Source: an uncultured Clostridia bacterium
GTDB lineage: Bacteria > Bacillota > Clostridia > Saccharofermentanales > Saccharofermentanaceae
Reading direction: 5' to 3'
Assembly: GCA_947167045.1 (NCBI GenBank)
Contig: CAMVGO010000001.1
Location: 81,486-145,485 of the forward strand
DNA: 64,000 nt
Positions 45,494 to 54,236 of the stretch are shown piece after piece. A program made the translations under genes and the position numbers. Numbering within the stretch: the stretch's first letter is position 1; every line of letters begins with the position of its first letter. The notes beneath the pieces were generated by a model. It worked only from the letters and a program-made list of their open reading frames with translations, was not told the origin of the DNA and made no database searches.

Positions 45494-46492
45494 ATGTCAG
45501 ACTTAGAACTTTGCAACGGGGCAAAATTGCCTTTTGATGAGGAAGCCGGATGCTTCCATGCCGAATTTGACTGGTGCGGCGAGAAGGTTGAGTTCGCCAT
45601 GTATGCGCCGCCTGAGAGCAACAACAGCATGGGCGCGCTGCAGTACGCTTTCAAGACTCTGTATGAGGATCAGGAGAGCTGGAACGACGCAATGCAGGAA
45701 GCGCTGTCAGACAGCCTCGGTCTTTTCACCGATGACATCAAAGCGTTTGAACTGCAGCTCGAACGTATAGTAATTGTTTTCCTTACCGATGTGTCTTTGT
45801 TCAGGCCGAACGAAGCCTGCATAAGAGCGCATTTCGAGCCCATGCACAACAAGGTTTCCGGCAAGGCATACATACTGACGGGAACGATCAGGGACGGCTT
45901 TACCCAGCTAACCTTCGAATCGGAAACTGAAGAAGGCGAAGAAGACGATGAGGATGATACGGAATACCGCGAGCTCAGCAACGGCGATGAGCTGGCATTT
46001 TCCGACGACATCGGCATCTTCGAGGGAGAAACGGTCTTTAACGATGACGAAGTAGACGTGTTCGTTGAGGTCTTACGTGACAGATCGGGCGAGGATGCGG
46101 CCTTTGACGCTCTCGAGAAAATACTTGCAGATTCGAAGAAATACGATAAAGAGGCCAGGAGTGCTTTTCTGGAAGAGCTCAAGGAAGACATCGAGGAACT
46201 GATCGAAGAGTCCGGCAAAAAGGGGCTCACGGCCGAAACATTCGTCAAAGAACTTCCCGCCGCGATAATCGTCGTGGACAGCAAGGGCGGCTTTGAGATC
46301 TCCTACGAGATCGAACTGGCCGAATCCATTTTCAGGTTCACCGCAAGCGGAACGATCAAAGACGGATATGAAGAGGTTCTGCTCGAAGACGTAACCGACG
46401 AATATGACGAAGTCGATGGCTTTTGGGATACATTCGGAGACGAATACCCTGACGACGATGAAGATGATGACTCCGACGGCGGAGACGAATGA
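45494..46492 (+). CDS. Hypothetical acidic protein, DUF2262-like
   Basis: A protein of 332 residues from the ATG at 45494 (GGGGGTAACGG ribosome site); an earlier ATG at 45452 is possible. It seems to hold two related halves, each with strands like GKAYILTGTIRDGFTQLTF and IFRFTASGTIKDGYEEVLLE, separated by acidic linkers, and ends in a poly-Asp/Glu tail. The pattern resembles DUF2262-type proteins, with low certainty. Last gene of the operon before the toxin-antitoxin block. Confidence 0.55.
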   Translation: MSDLELCNGAKLPFDEEAGCFHAEFDWCGEKVEFAMYAPPESNNSMGALQYAFKTLYEDQESWNDAMQEALSDSLGLFTDDIKAFELQLERIVIVFLTDVSLFRPNEACIRAHFEPMHNKVSGKAYILTGTIRDGFTQLTFESETEEGEEDDEDDTEYRELSNGDELAFSDDIGIFEGETVFNDDEVDVFVEVLRDRSGEDAAFDALEKILADSKKYDKEARSAFLEELKEDIEELIEESGKKGLTAETFVKELPAAIIVVDSKGGFEISYEIELAESIFRFTASGTIKDGYEEVLLEDVTDEYDEVDGFWDTFGDEYPDDDEDDDSDGGDE

Positions 46493-46532
46493 TCTTTTAA
46501 GGCACAGACTACTCTAAGCCAATGATGATTCG

Positions 46533-46657
46533 TTGACTGATAATAAACACGATGCTACAATTGCATCAGGAAAGCACGGTCTGCAAAGACGTTTGCTTCC
46601 GAGTGTAGTTAATATAACCTCACCCGTGGAGAGCCAGTCTTTGGGTGAGGTTTTTAT
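46533..46657 (+). ncRNA. Type I antitoxin RNA, copy 1, with promoter and terminator
   Basis: Promoter TTGACT (46533-46538), 17-base spacer, TACAAT (46556-46561). The RNA would start near 46568 and end at the terminator CCTCACCC/GGGTGAGG (46618-46650) with TTTTT. The 3' end overlaps the stop codon and 3' UTR of the oppositely oriented toxin, the layout of txpA/RatA and bsrG/SR4 systems. Confidence 0.72.
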
Positions 46658-46770
46658 TTGCGCTTATACCTGGAATCCAGGTACGCAAATAGTTTAAGTA
46701 ACAGCGAGACAACGCCAATCAGCAAGCCGATCATAGTTATCACCAGAGATAAAATCTCATAGTCTGTCAC
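46654..46770 (-). CDS. Hol_Tox-like type I toxin (38 residues)
   Basis: GTG start at 46770 with AAAGGAGGG 9 bases upstream. The peptide starts MTDYEILSLVITMIGLLIG, continues as one hydrophobic helix (about residues 7-30), and ends in a basic tail DSRYKRK. This is the pattern of the Bacillota holin-like toxin family (TxpA, BsrG, YonT), small peptides that insert in the membrane or disturb the cell envelope. It is the only copy of four with an intact start and ribosome site. The convergent antitoxin RNA covers its mRNA 3' end. Confidence 0.75.
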   Translation of the reverse strand: MTDYEILSLVITMIGLLIGVVSLLLKLFAYLDSRYKRK

Positions 46771-46784
46771 TTCCTTAGCCCTCC

Positions 46785-47060
46785 TTTCTTTAGTACTCTC
46801 TTGGAATTCCAAGATGTGAATAAATACTCGGAAGGTAACCGCCCATTAAGCAGACCGTACCAATACTATTTTAGCCTTGAAAAAGAACATTGTCCTTCAA
46901 TTAATGGGACAGAATTGCTGATGAAATCACAAATATAAAGTCAAGTTTTTAACCAGTCAATTCCATAGAAGTTAACACAATCTTTCCTTGGTAGAAGTGT
47001 CTTTTTAACACCATCTGATCACGTCTTATCCTGAATGCAATATGACGAAAAATGACGGTA
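46785..47060. other. Intergenic, no gene seen
   Basis: Between the intact toxin unit and the decayed copy. AT-rich, with no open frame backed by a ribosome site, and no clear repeat apart from the edges of the flanking toxin-antitoxin units. The promoter of the toxin at 46770 must lie in its left part; I see no confident -35/-10 pair. Confidence 0.4.
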
Positions 47061-47067
47061 TGATTCA

Positions 47068-47143
47068 TTGACTGACAACAATCACGATGCTACAATCACT
47101 TTTATAGAGCACGGTCTGTAAAGACGATTACTTCCGAGTTTTT
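47068..47143 (+). ncRNA. Antitoxin RNA, copy 2, terminator lost
   Basis: Promoter TTGACT (47068-47073), 17 bases, TACAAT (47091-47096). The conserved body (GAGCACGGTCTGTAAAGACG, then CTTCCGAG) is present, but the terminator stem seen in copies 1, 3 and 4 is deleted; only a T run remains. Probably non-functional or reads through. Confidence 0.6.
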
Positions 47144-47221
47144 TTATTTGCGCTTATACCGGGAGTCCAGGTAAGTAAACAGCTTCAGCAACAGCGAGAC
47201 AACACCAATCAGCAAGCAGAC
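47144..47221 (-). pseudogene. Truncated Hol_Tox-like toxin, copy 2
   Basis: Encodes the last 25 residues (CLLIGVVSLLLKLFTYLDSR then YKRK) of the toxin, nearly identical to copy 1, but has no start codon or ribosome site; the 5' part is missing just before the 3' end of the TIR-TPR gene. Confidence 0.65.
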
Positions 47222-47255
47222 CGTGCCTAATGATTTTCGTTGTCAGAAGCAGTTT

Positions 47256-49739
47256 TTATTCCCGGATTTCTTTTATCAACTCATATACCTGCTTGGTGAT
47301 CTGGTGATCTTCACCAAAGGCTTCAAGACTTCTTTGGTAGCAATCTTTTGCCAATTTAAGCGCTTTTTTGTTATCTCCCAAAGCTCTGTAAGATCTTGCC
47401 AAACGATATAGAGAACCAAGTGTGCTTTCATAGTATTTTGGCAGAATTCTGCACTTGATCGCATAGCACTTGCTGTTCGCTTCAACGGCTTTCTTATAGT
47501 CTCCGATTGCATAGTAGTAAACAGCCATATTGTTAAGTGAATCAACCGTATCCATGTGGTTTTCGCCCAGGATCCTAAGTCTGGTCTGATAGCACTTTTC
47601 GCTGAGCTCTATAGCCTTATTTATGTTTCCGAGCCTGTAATAGTTAACAGCCATACTGTTTAACAAATTTATTGTTTCCGGAGCATCATCGCCCGGATTA
47701 TTACACATAACTTCATAGCACTTCTCATATAATTCAGCGGCTTTGCCATAGTCTCCAAGCGAACCGTAAACAAGTGCAATATTTTGCATTGACCCTAAAG
47801 TTTCAAGGTGCTCTTTTCCCAATACTCTGCATCTGGTCTCATAACACTTCTCATGTAATTCCAAAGCCTTTTTATAGTCACCGAATTGATAATATGTCAT
47901 CGCAAGATCATTCAGGGAACGGAGTGTGTCGGGGTGTTCCTCAGTCAGATTCCTGCACATGATCTCATAGCCCGTCTTACGGAATCCCAAGGCCGTCTTG
48001 AATTCCCTGAGAGAATAATAGACCTTCCCCAGATTCAATATTGAAATAAGCGTTTCCGGATGGTCGTTACCAAAGACTTTGCATCTTAACTTATAGCATG
48101 CCTTATGCAGTCCGGCTGATATTGTAAAATCCTGTTCCAAATAAAAAGAGTGCGCCAGATTGTTCATTGCACGTAGAGTGCTTGGGTGCTCATCGCCAAG
48201 TGTTTTTTGCATTTCGACAAAGCATTTTAAAAACATTATATTTGCTCTTCCATAATCGGCACCCGATGAACTATAGGCAAGTGCCAGATTATAAAGCGCA
48301 TTAAGTGTATCCGGATGAGTTTCGCCCAGGATCCGGCATCTGATCTCATAACAATCCTTCAATAGTTCAATGGCTTTTTTGTGGTCTTCCAGCGCATCAA
48401 GATCAAGTGCAAGATTATTCAGAACACTGAGCGTTGTTGCCGACATCTCGCCAAGAATTTTCCGGCTGGTCTCATAGCACTTCTCATGCAGCCCGGCGGC
48501 TTTCTCATAGTTTTTAAGGTCATAATATGCAACAGCGAGATTATTCAGCACGCGGAGTGTTTCCCCGTGTTCTTCACCATACTTTTCAAGATTGATCTCA
48601 TAAAGCCTGTTAGCCCAATATAAAGATCTCTCACCGTCAGACTTTATATGGTCTCCGTCTTTATACATTAAATACAATTTTTCGACCGCTTCAGGTAAAC
48701 CGGATTTGGCAGCTCGTGTGATCAACGCCACTCCTCTGCCGGTATCGACTTCGACATCGATGCCTTTGAGATATGCCAAACCTATAAGATAGTTGTGTTC
48801 AGGATCATTGTTGTTCCCGGATACTGCTATTCCCATCAGTGTTTCCAGCAGCCTCTTTTTGAAGGCTTCTTCATCGCTAGTATCTGAACAAGCTGGTATG
48901 CCCTCATAATCTCTTTTGAGAGCTTCCTCATCCGTCTTCTCCATCTCTGCAGGAAGGATTGGTTTGCCTAATTGTCTTGCAGCGGGATACTCCTCCCTCA
49001 TGATGAAATTGGGAGAGCCGTCCTCCTGCCGTTCCAACAGTCTCGGTGTTACCAGGAGTGTAAACAGTTTGCTGTCTTTCAGTATCTTCTCAATGCTTTC
49101 CCTGAAGCTTTCTCCGGGTGTAAGGAACTCATCGAACCATATGGCAATATCTTCAAATTCCGGATTCCTGTGGATCAGCGTCATCAGTTCGTTTGCATAT
49201 TTCCTGTCTGTCTTTCTGTAACTCAGGAAGATATATGCATCGAAGGCTTTTCTTATCCTTTGTATTAATTCATCACTGATCAAAACAGATTCAAGGTAAT
49301 TCCTGAGTTTATCTTTATAGTCGATCTTAATCGTATCATCTCCGTAGGGTTTCAGATACTGCATATCGCCGAAGTTCCCGGGCTTCTTGTAGAACTCATA
49401 GATCCCGGATTCCATCAGTAAGGGAAGTACGGGGATGTGCCTTTCCTTTGCGAAGTTGAGATCAAAGCTCATGGTCCTGTTTGGTGTGGTCAGGAGTTTA
49501 TACGTAACGGGGATAACAAACATACTCATACGCTCAAGAGTAACAAGCGTATTCCCGTCATCAATGGGGGCATTCATGTCCTCTGTGTAAAAGACTGCAC
49601 AGTTGCTTAGATCAAGGATGTCTTTGCAAACCTCTTCCAAATATCTGCCTAGATCATCGGGATGGCAGGTAAAGTAGACTCTGGGTTTATTATCGGCACT
49701 GGAGTTGCCGCGGGTTTTATAACAAAATACGTCAGACAT
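47256..49739 (-). CDS. Double-TIR protein with ten TPR repeats
   Basis: An 827-residue multidomain protein. Residues about 19-150 form a first TIR-like domain (PRVYFTCHPDD, VLPLL end) without a clear catalytic Glu. About 167-300 is a second TIR domain (AYIFLSYRKTDRKYANEL, WFDEFLTPGESF) with Glu in FIMREEYPAA at the catalytic place. A Sel1-like region (YLIGLAYLKG) follows. From about 395 to 820 are ten 42-residue kinesin-light-chain-type TPRs (NNLAVAYYDLKNYEKA pattern). TIR plus TPR matches NLR-like bacterial immune proteins that sense phage components with the repeats; there is no nucleotide-binding domain between them. Monocistronic. Confidence 0.8.
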   Translation of the reverse strand: MSDVFCYKTRGNSSADNKPRVYFTCHPDDLGRYLEEVCKDILDLSNCAVFYTEDMNAPIDDGNTLVTLERMSMFVIPVTYKLLTTPNRTMSFDLNFAKERHIPVLPLLMESGIYEFYKKPGNFGDMQYLKPYGDDTIKIDYKDKLRNYLESVLISDELIQRIRKAFDAYIFLSYRKTDRKYANELMTLIHRNPEFEDIAIWFDEFLTPGESFRESIEKILKDSKLFTLLVTPRLLERQEDGSPNFIMREEYPAARQLGKPILPAEMEKTDEEALKRDYEGIPACSDTSDEEAFKKRLLETLMGIAVSGNNNDPEHNYLIGLAYLKGIDVEVDTGRGVALITRAAKSGLPEAVEKLYLMYKDGDHIKSDGERSLYWANRLYEINLEKYGEEHGETLRVLNNLAVAYYDLKNYEKAAGLHEKCYETSRKILGEMSATTLSVLNNLALDLDALEDHKKAIELLKDCYEIRCRILGETHPDTLNALYNLALAYSSSGADYGRANIMFLKCFVEMQKTLGDEHPSTLRAMNNLAHSFYLEQDFTISAGLHKACYKLRCKVFGNDHPETLISILNLGKVYYSLREFKTALGFRKTGYEIMCRNLTEEHPDTLRSLNDLAMTYYQFGDYKKALELHEKCYETRCRVLGKEHLETLGSMQNIALVYGSLGDYGKAAELYEKCYEVMCNNPGDDAPETINLLNSMAVNYYRLGNINKAIELSEKCYQTRLRILGENHMDTVDSLNNMAVYYYAIGDYKKAVEANSKCYAIKCRILPKYYESTLGSLYRLARSYRALGDNKKALKLAKDCYQRSLEAFGEDHQITKQVYELIKEIRE

Positions 49740-49941
49740 ACAGAAATCCTTGCTCTGTTTTTATTTGTTATTAATCAGTATAGTTCCATTTTTTGATTTT
49801 TCCAGGGACGGTTTTTCCTGTCAGTTTATGATCAGTTTTTGTCCTATACAGCCTGTTTTTTTGTCACATGAAATGCAGTATCACATTCCAATCTAAAAGT
49901 TTTATTTGAAGAATCCTTAGACATCCGCTGCGACGTTTTAA

Positions 49942-50067
49942 TTGACGGCAAATACAAGCGATGCTACAATCTCCTTAAGAAAGCACGGTCTGCAGAGACG
50001 GTTGTTTCCGAGTGTAAAACTAATTGTTTACCTCACTCAGACTGCCATCTTGGGTGAGGTTTTTTAT
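49942..50067 (+). ncRNA. Antitoxin RNA, copy 3
   Basis: Promoter TTGACG (49942-49947), 17 bases, TACAAT (49965-49970). The body has the conserved AAGCACGGTCTGCAGAGACG and CTTAAGAAAG-type start; the terminator CCTCACTC/GGGTGAGG ends near 50059 with a T run. It overlaps the 3' end of the truncated toxin at 50064. Confidence 0.68.
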
Positions 50068-50153
50068 TTGCGCTTATACCTGGAATCCAGAAACGCAAAT
50101 AACTTAAGCAACAGGGCAAGGGCACCGATCAGCAGGCTGATCAAGGCTTTCAT
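50064..50153 (-). pseudogene. 5'-truncated Hol_Tox-like toxin, copy 3
   Basis: A 29-codon frame from ATG 50153 (MKALISLLIGALALLLKLF then AFLDSRYKRK). The C-terminal half matches copy 1, but the original N-terminus and ribosome site are replaced by the promoter of antitoxin copy 4, whose TTGACA begins at the ATG. Probably not translated, although a chance start cannot be excluded. Confidence 0.55.
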
Positions 50154-50275
50154 TGACAGCAGAAAAATCGATGCTACAATCCTTTTAAGAAAGCGCGGTC
50201 TGCAGAGACGGTTGCTTCCGAAGAGATTGTTTTTGCCTCACTCCGGGAAGGCAGTCCCGGGTGAGGTTTTTATTT
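50153..50275 (+). ncRNA. Antitoxin RNA, copy 4, orphan
   Basis: Promoter TTGACA (50153-50158), 16 bases, TACAAT (50175-50180). Conserved body (GCGCGGTCTGCAGAGACGG) and terminator CCTCAC...CCGGG/CCCGG...GTGAGG with a T run at 50267-50271. No toxin remains; its terminator instead overlaps the stop codon of the convergent prfH gene (50270). Confidence 0.65.
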
Positions 50276-50866
50276 TATCCTCTTGAACTTCTCACCTTCA
50301 TATTTGCGCACCGGATTTCCTCTAACGATCTCATTGTGTTTCTGCCAGGCGTTATTCAATGCATCTGCGTTATTGTTTTCCTGCTTTGCAGCAAGAATGC
50401 CTGCCAGACGTTTCATAGCGCGCTGCTTATTCTGAACCTGGCTTCTTTCTTCAGTACACGTAACAACAATGCCTGTAGGCTTATGCGTGATCCTTACGCC
50501 TGTCTCCACTTTATTCACATGCTGGCCGCCTTTGCCGCCGCAGTGCATCGTGGTTATCTCACAGTCATCGGGATCGAGTGCGCCGACTTCTTCGGCTTCC
50601 TTTATCACGTGCACGTCGATATACCAGTTCTTGCGCTGATGGCCCGGTCTTATGGTGCTCTTCCAGACCCATAAGACCGTCCCTTCAAGCGAAGATACAT
50701 CACCATCGAATTCCATAACGGCAGACTTGTATCCCGTGCCTGAATAGTCTGCGTTTACGGAAACGATGCGTGAACCATCAAACTCTTTGAGGAGGGCTTT
50801 GCAAAGCTTCTCCACTCCGACAGAGCACTCAACGGGGCCCTGTCCCGAACTTAACTGAATTAACAT
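50270..50866 (-). CDS. prfH: Peptide chain release factor H
   Basis: A 198-residue stand-alone class I release-factor homologue. The catalytic GGQ lies in [20 protein letters not shown], and the tail [21 protein letters not shown] is typical of the family; the codon-recognition domains of RF1/RF2 are absent. PrfH is known to release peptides from ribosomes cut in the 16S rRNA decoding centre, working with RtcB2. It starts 2 bases after the rtcB stop, so one operon. The antitoxin-RNA terminator meets its stop codon. Confidence 0.88.
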   Translation of the reverse strand: MLIQLSSGQGPVECSVGVEKLCKALLKEFDGSRIVSVNADYSGTGYKSAVMEFDGDVSSLEGTVLWVWKSTIRPGHQRKNWYIDVHVIKEAEEVGALDPDDCEITTMHCGGKGGQHVNKVETGVRITHKPTGIVVTCTEERSQVQNKQRAMKRLAGILAAKQENNNADALNNAWQKHNEIVRGNPVRKYEGEKFKRIK

Positions 50867-50868
50867 TA

Positions 50869-51987
50869 TTACCTCTCTTTTCCTGCCTTGAAGTTGTATA
50901 CGGGCTTTACAACTTCCTTTACTTCGACCGTATCCTCAATGACCGGCATGATCTCTTCTATCCCGCGGTATGCCACGGGTGCTTCATCCAGTGTCTCCGC
51001 ACTGATCGAAGTGCTGTAGATGCCCTGCATGTCTTTCTTGAAAGCAGATACGGTATAACTGTTTTGTACTTCCGTTCTCTTGATCTTGCGGCCCGATCCG
51101 TGCGGTGCGGAATAGTTCCAGTCGGGGTTTCCTTTACCCGTTCCGAGTATCACTCCGTCACGCATGTTTATGGGGATTATCACGGGTTCGCCTGCAAGTG
51201 CCGACGCGGCACCTTTTCGAAGAATGTCAGTGCCGTCGGGAAGTGTCGCGATATAGTTATGGATCGATTCATAACGCACTTCGTCTTTCCACTTCATTCC
51301 CTTGAGGATCTCGAGAAGGATTATCTCCCTGTTAAGAGACGCGTATGCGGTTGTTATCTTTACATCGTAAAGATAGTCGTCCATAAGCGGTCCTTCCACA
51401 TAAGCTGTCTCATACGGAACATTCCTTCCCATGTTGACGAGCCTTCTTCTGGCATGCTCCGTGTAGTAGTCGGCCACATCGACGCCCAAGTGACGGCTGC
51501 CTGTATGGATGATGATGTAATACCCGTCCTCACCTTTGTCGACTTCGATGAAATGGTTTCCGCCACCCAACGTTCCGAGGCTCTTCAAAGCCTTGTCCGC
51601 ATTGACCGCACGAAAACATCTAAGGCCGGATATCGCGCTGATATCAGCCCTGTTGTGAGGCACTTTGCGCACGCCGAATCCTGCAGGAACATTCTCTCTT
51701 ATCGCCTTGTCGAGTTTTCGAAAATCGATGTTCCTCACATTGATCTTCGCGACCAGCATTCCGCATCCTATGTCGATACCCATGAGCTGCGGAATAACCT
51801 TATTGGTGACGGTCATGGTGAGGCCGATGGGGCCTACCTTTCCCGGATGACAGTCCGGCATTATCCTTACTTTTGAACCGAGTGATATGTCGTTGTCGCA
51901 GATCATTTTGATCTGTGCTTTGGCGTAGTCATCCATGCCTGAAGCATAGACTGCCGCCTCAGCGTAGTTTCCGATAATAGTGTCCAT
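50869..51987 (-). CDS. rtcB: RtcB-family RNA ligase (RtcB2 type)
   Basis: A protein of 372 residues from the ATG at 51987, placed by AGAAAGGAAA; the frame extends 11 codons upstream. RtcB motifs: [29 protein letters not shown] with the metal-binding Cys, [14 protein letters not shown] with the GGGNH metal/guanylation loop, [10 protein letters not shown], and [13 protein letters not shown] near the end. RtcB joins 3'-phosphate and 5'-OH RNA ends using GTP and manganese. Paired with prfH it repairs and rescues ribosomes nicked by colicin-type nucleases. Confidence 0.9.
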   Translation of the reverse strand: MDTIIGNYAEAAVYASGMDDYAKAQIKMICDNDISLGSKVRIMPDCHPGKVGPIGLTMTVTNKVIPQLMGIDIGCGMLVAKINVRNIDFRKLDKAIRENVPAGFGVRKVPHNRADISAISGLRCFRAVNADKALKSLGTLGGGNHFIEVDKGEDGYYIIIHTGSRHLGVDVADYYTEHARRRLVNMGRNVPYETAYVEGPLMDDYLYDVKITTAYASLNREIILLEILKGMKWKDEVRYESIHNYIATLPDGTDILRKGAASALAGEPVIIPINMRDGVILGTGKGNPDWNYSAPHGSGRKIKRTEVQNSYTVSAFKKDMQGIYSTSISAETLDEAPVAYRGIEEIMPVIEDTVEVKEVVKPVYNFKAGKER

Positions 51988-52083
51988 AATTGTTTCCTTT
52001 CTTTTTTGAAAAAAGGGCATGCAAAACAGACCTCAATGAGGTGCATGGTTATGGATCACGCTTGGAATAGATTAATCAGATAA

Positions 52084-52155
52084 TTAAGCTACAGCAGCAG
52101 ATCCTGCACGCCCGCTGTTGATCGGTAAGATGTTTGATTCAGTTGTTCTTCGCAT
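52084..52155 (-). CDS. 23-codon leader ORF upstream of rtcB
   Basis: ATG at 52155 with a very strong GGAGGAGGT site 7 bases upstream. The peptide starts MRRTTESNILPINSGRAG and ends SAAVA. The stop is about 97 bases before the rtcB start. There is no hydrophobic segment, so not a type I toxin. Likely a translated leader peptide that senses ribosome function and controls rtcB-prfH; that role is inferred from position and ribosome-site strength. Confidence 0.5.
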   Translation of the reverse strand: MRRTTESNILPINSGRAGSAAVA

Positions 52156-52238
52156 TGCCAGGACCTCCTCCCGTTTGATGTTAGCGGTGATTATACGCGT
52201 GTGATTTTGAAAATGCAACACCTGATTTTTTCACGATA

Positions 52239-52628
52239 TTAATTCAGACCTGTATGTTCTCTCACCCAGGCAAGAAGATCTTCATAGTCTTTGCCTTCGC
52301 TTCCTGAAGCAACGGCATAGATGATATCTGAAAACTCTTTGTTTGTTGCATTTATGGAATAACCGTTCAGTTCCAAAAGTGTTAAAAGAGCAAGTGCCCC
52401 GATACGCTTGTTTCCGTCGTGAAAAGGATGATTGCTGATAAGACCGTAAGCAAAACGGACGATCTTTTCCAGATCGGCCGGATAAAGATCTTCTCCTCCG
52501 AAGGTCTGGAAAGGCGCTTCAAGAGCAGAATCCAAAAGGCCGTCTTCGCGGACTCCGTATGAACCGCCGTAACGCTCGTAAATAGCTTTATGCAGGAGCA
52601 GCACCTGTTCTTTTGTGAGAGTGATCAT
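52239..52628 (-). CDS. doc: Doc/Fic-family toxin
   Basis: A 129-residue protein with the Fic core HPFHDGNKRIGA at about residues 66-77 and the Doc-type start LTKEQVLLLHKAIYERYGG. The length fits Doc (about 126). Doc phosphorylates EF-Tu and stops translation; the Fic motif here has Asp-Gly-Asn-Lys rather than the G-N-G-R of AMP-transferring Fic proteins, which agrees with Doc-type chemistry. The start codon overlaps the stop of a small antitoxin gene. Confidence 0.85.
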   Translation of the reverse strand: MITLTKEQVLLLHKAIYERYGGSYGVREDGLLDSALEAPFQTFGGEDLYPADLEKIVRFAYGLISNHPFHDGNKRIGALALLTLLELNGYSINATNKEFSDIIYAVASGSEGKDYEDLLAWVREHTGLN

Positions 52629-52759
52629 TTCGCTAGCTCCTTGAATGCTTCATCAAATCTGTCCATCATCTTTGCGGCGACATCAAGAACGTCGTTATCG
52701 TTTAAAGTCCTGTACTGCTCCTGTGCAGATCCATTTGTGTTTTCAACATTTTCAGACAT
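52625..52759 (-). CDS. Antitoxin of the Doc toxin (44 residues)
   Basis: ATG at 52759 preceded by AAAGGTGAGTG; stop TGA overlaps the Doc ATG (ATGA). The product is acidic and helical, with the N-terminus rich in Asn and Ser and the second half VLDVAAKMMDRFDEAFKELA. It matches the size and position of Phd/AntA-type partners, although I see no Phd signature. A GTG three codons upstream is an alternative start. Confidence 0.7.
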   Translation of the reverse strand: MSENVENTNGSAQEQYRTLNDNDVLDVAAKMMDRFDEAFKELAK

Positions 52760-52871
52760 CGCATTCACTCACCTTTCGCAAAATGATACGTGTGATTTTT
52801 TTCTTAATCTTACCACACCTGCAATTCTGTTAAGGTCATTATGAGACTGGGCATGGGACAAAAATGAGCCA

Positions 52872-54236
52872 TCAGTCCACCTTTATCCTCGTAACCTTTC
52901 CCCATGGCGGTTCGACATCATCTGTCACAAGGAGCCACAGAACGGGGATGCCCATCGACGCCTTTTCTTTCGGGAAAGGGGCATATCCGTCAGTCATTAT
53001 TATTATGCTCGCGGGCAACGTTTCCATGTGCTCCGCAACATAGCTGAATATTATGTCGAACCTGGTGCCTCCGCCGCCTTTGGGCCTTATCACCCTGAAC
53101 TCTTCTTCGCTCTCGAAGGGTTTGGGCTCGACCACCTGCGCATCAAAAAATCCGAGCCAGCCTTTCAGCTTGCCGTTGAACTGGTCGATCGCACCTTTTA
53201 TCTCAGAATAAGCGGCAGTGATCTCGTTATCCGACATGCTTCCCGAAGTATCGATCATGAACAGTATGTCTTTGACCAGATCGTCCTTTTCGTTGTAATC
53301 GGGAAGGAAGAACGGACTGTCATCGAAACGTCTGTCGGGAGGCGTAAACGAATAGTCGGTTATCTCCTCCTGGATGAAATCGTTCAGTATCGTGCGCCAG
53401 TCTGTCTGGGGCTTTTTGAGCTCTTTCAGAAGGCGTTCTGCACAGAGCGGAAGCATGCCGCGCGTCTTTGACGGATCTCTTATGGAGATCGCTTCGGCTG
53501 CGTCGATCAGACGCTTTGACCACTCATCCCTGAGTGTCTCATCACCGCTCTCTTCTGCAGTTTTCCAGCGTCCGTGATCGTCCCAGTTTCCGCTGCCGTA
53601 ACCGGTGCCAATTCCGCTTCCTGTTCCACTGCCAGTTCCGCGTTCTTTTCCGCTGCCCGTTGACCTCTTGCCGACTTTGCCGGGTCCGCCTTTTCCGTTG
53701 CCCTGACCACCGTTATTTCCGGAACCTGATGAACCTGATTTCCCGCCCGAGCCAGTTCCGCTCAAGCCTTTTCTGCCTCCGCCTGAAGGCAGCATGGCAT
53801 ACACTTCTTCAGCGGTGTGGTTCCATCCTTCATCACCTGCCGGCGTCAGGTGCATCGACTCGCCGTACTTTTTAAGCGTGATCGATCCGAGATTGCCGTT
53901 GTTCGAGCGGAGAATATTAGAGTTGACCACGATGTCGCATGCGATGTTGAATGCTTCGTGATCACGGTCGCCCGTGCGCAGGCAGTGCTGCAGGGCACAG
54001 TGCATCACTTCGTGCATCATGATGAAGTCGAGTTCCTCATCACTCAAGTCGTCGAGAAAAGACGGACCGAAATATATCTTTCTCCCGTCCGTTACGGCGG
54101 TCTTACATTCCGCATCCAGCGCGAAATCCATGTGCATCAGCAACAGCCCGTAAAAGCCGTTGCTGCACAGTATCCTCATCCTGGACAGCAGTATGCGCTT
54201 TACGTATCTGCGCTTTTTCTCATCTGACAGATCCAT
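52872..54236 (-). CDS. Metallopeptidase-like and VWA-domain protein (DUF2201 type)
   Basis: A 454-residue protein. The N-terminal putative metallopeptidase domain has HEVMH at 75-79 with a further His84. A Gly/Ser-rich linker runs from about 150 to 218. The C-terminal DUF2201/VWA-like domain has the MIDAS motif DTSGS at 329-333 (LFMIDTSGSMSDNEI). It partners with the MoxR ATPase whose gene overlaps its start by 17 bases. MoxR-VWA pairs act as metal-dependent chaperones; combined with a helicase they have been proposed as a class of NTP-driven conflict systems. Confidence 0.82.
   Translation of the reverse strand: MDLSDEKKRRYVKRILLSRMRILCSNGFYGLLLMHMDFALDAECKTAVTDGRKIYFGPSFLDDLSDEELDFIMMHEVMHCALQHCLRTGDRDHEAFNIACDIVVNSNILRSNNGNLGSITLKKYGESMHLTPAGDEGWNHTAEEVYAMLPSGGGRKGLSGTGSGGKSGSSGSGNNGGQGNGKGGPGKVGKRSTGSGKERGTGSGTGSGIGTGYGSGNWDDHGRWKTAEESGDETLRDEWSKRLIDAAEAISIRDPSKTRGMLPLCAERLLKELKKPQTDWRTILNDFIQEEITDYSFTPPDRRFDDSPFFLPDYNEKDDLVKDILFMIDTSGSMSDNEITAAYSEIKGAIDQFNGKLKGWLGFFDAQVVEPKPFESEEEFRVIRPKGGGGTRFDIIFSYVAEHMETLPASIIIMTDGYAPFPKEKASMGIPVLWLLVTDDVEPPWGKVTRIKVD

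Noticed and set aside
53534..53875. Open frame opposite the VWA-protein linker
   Set aside because: Shadow of the Gly/Ser-rich repeat on the other strand; Arg/Cys-rich nonsense composition.
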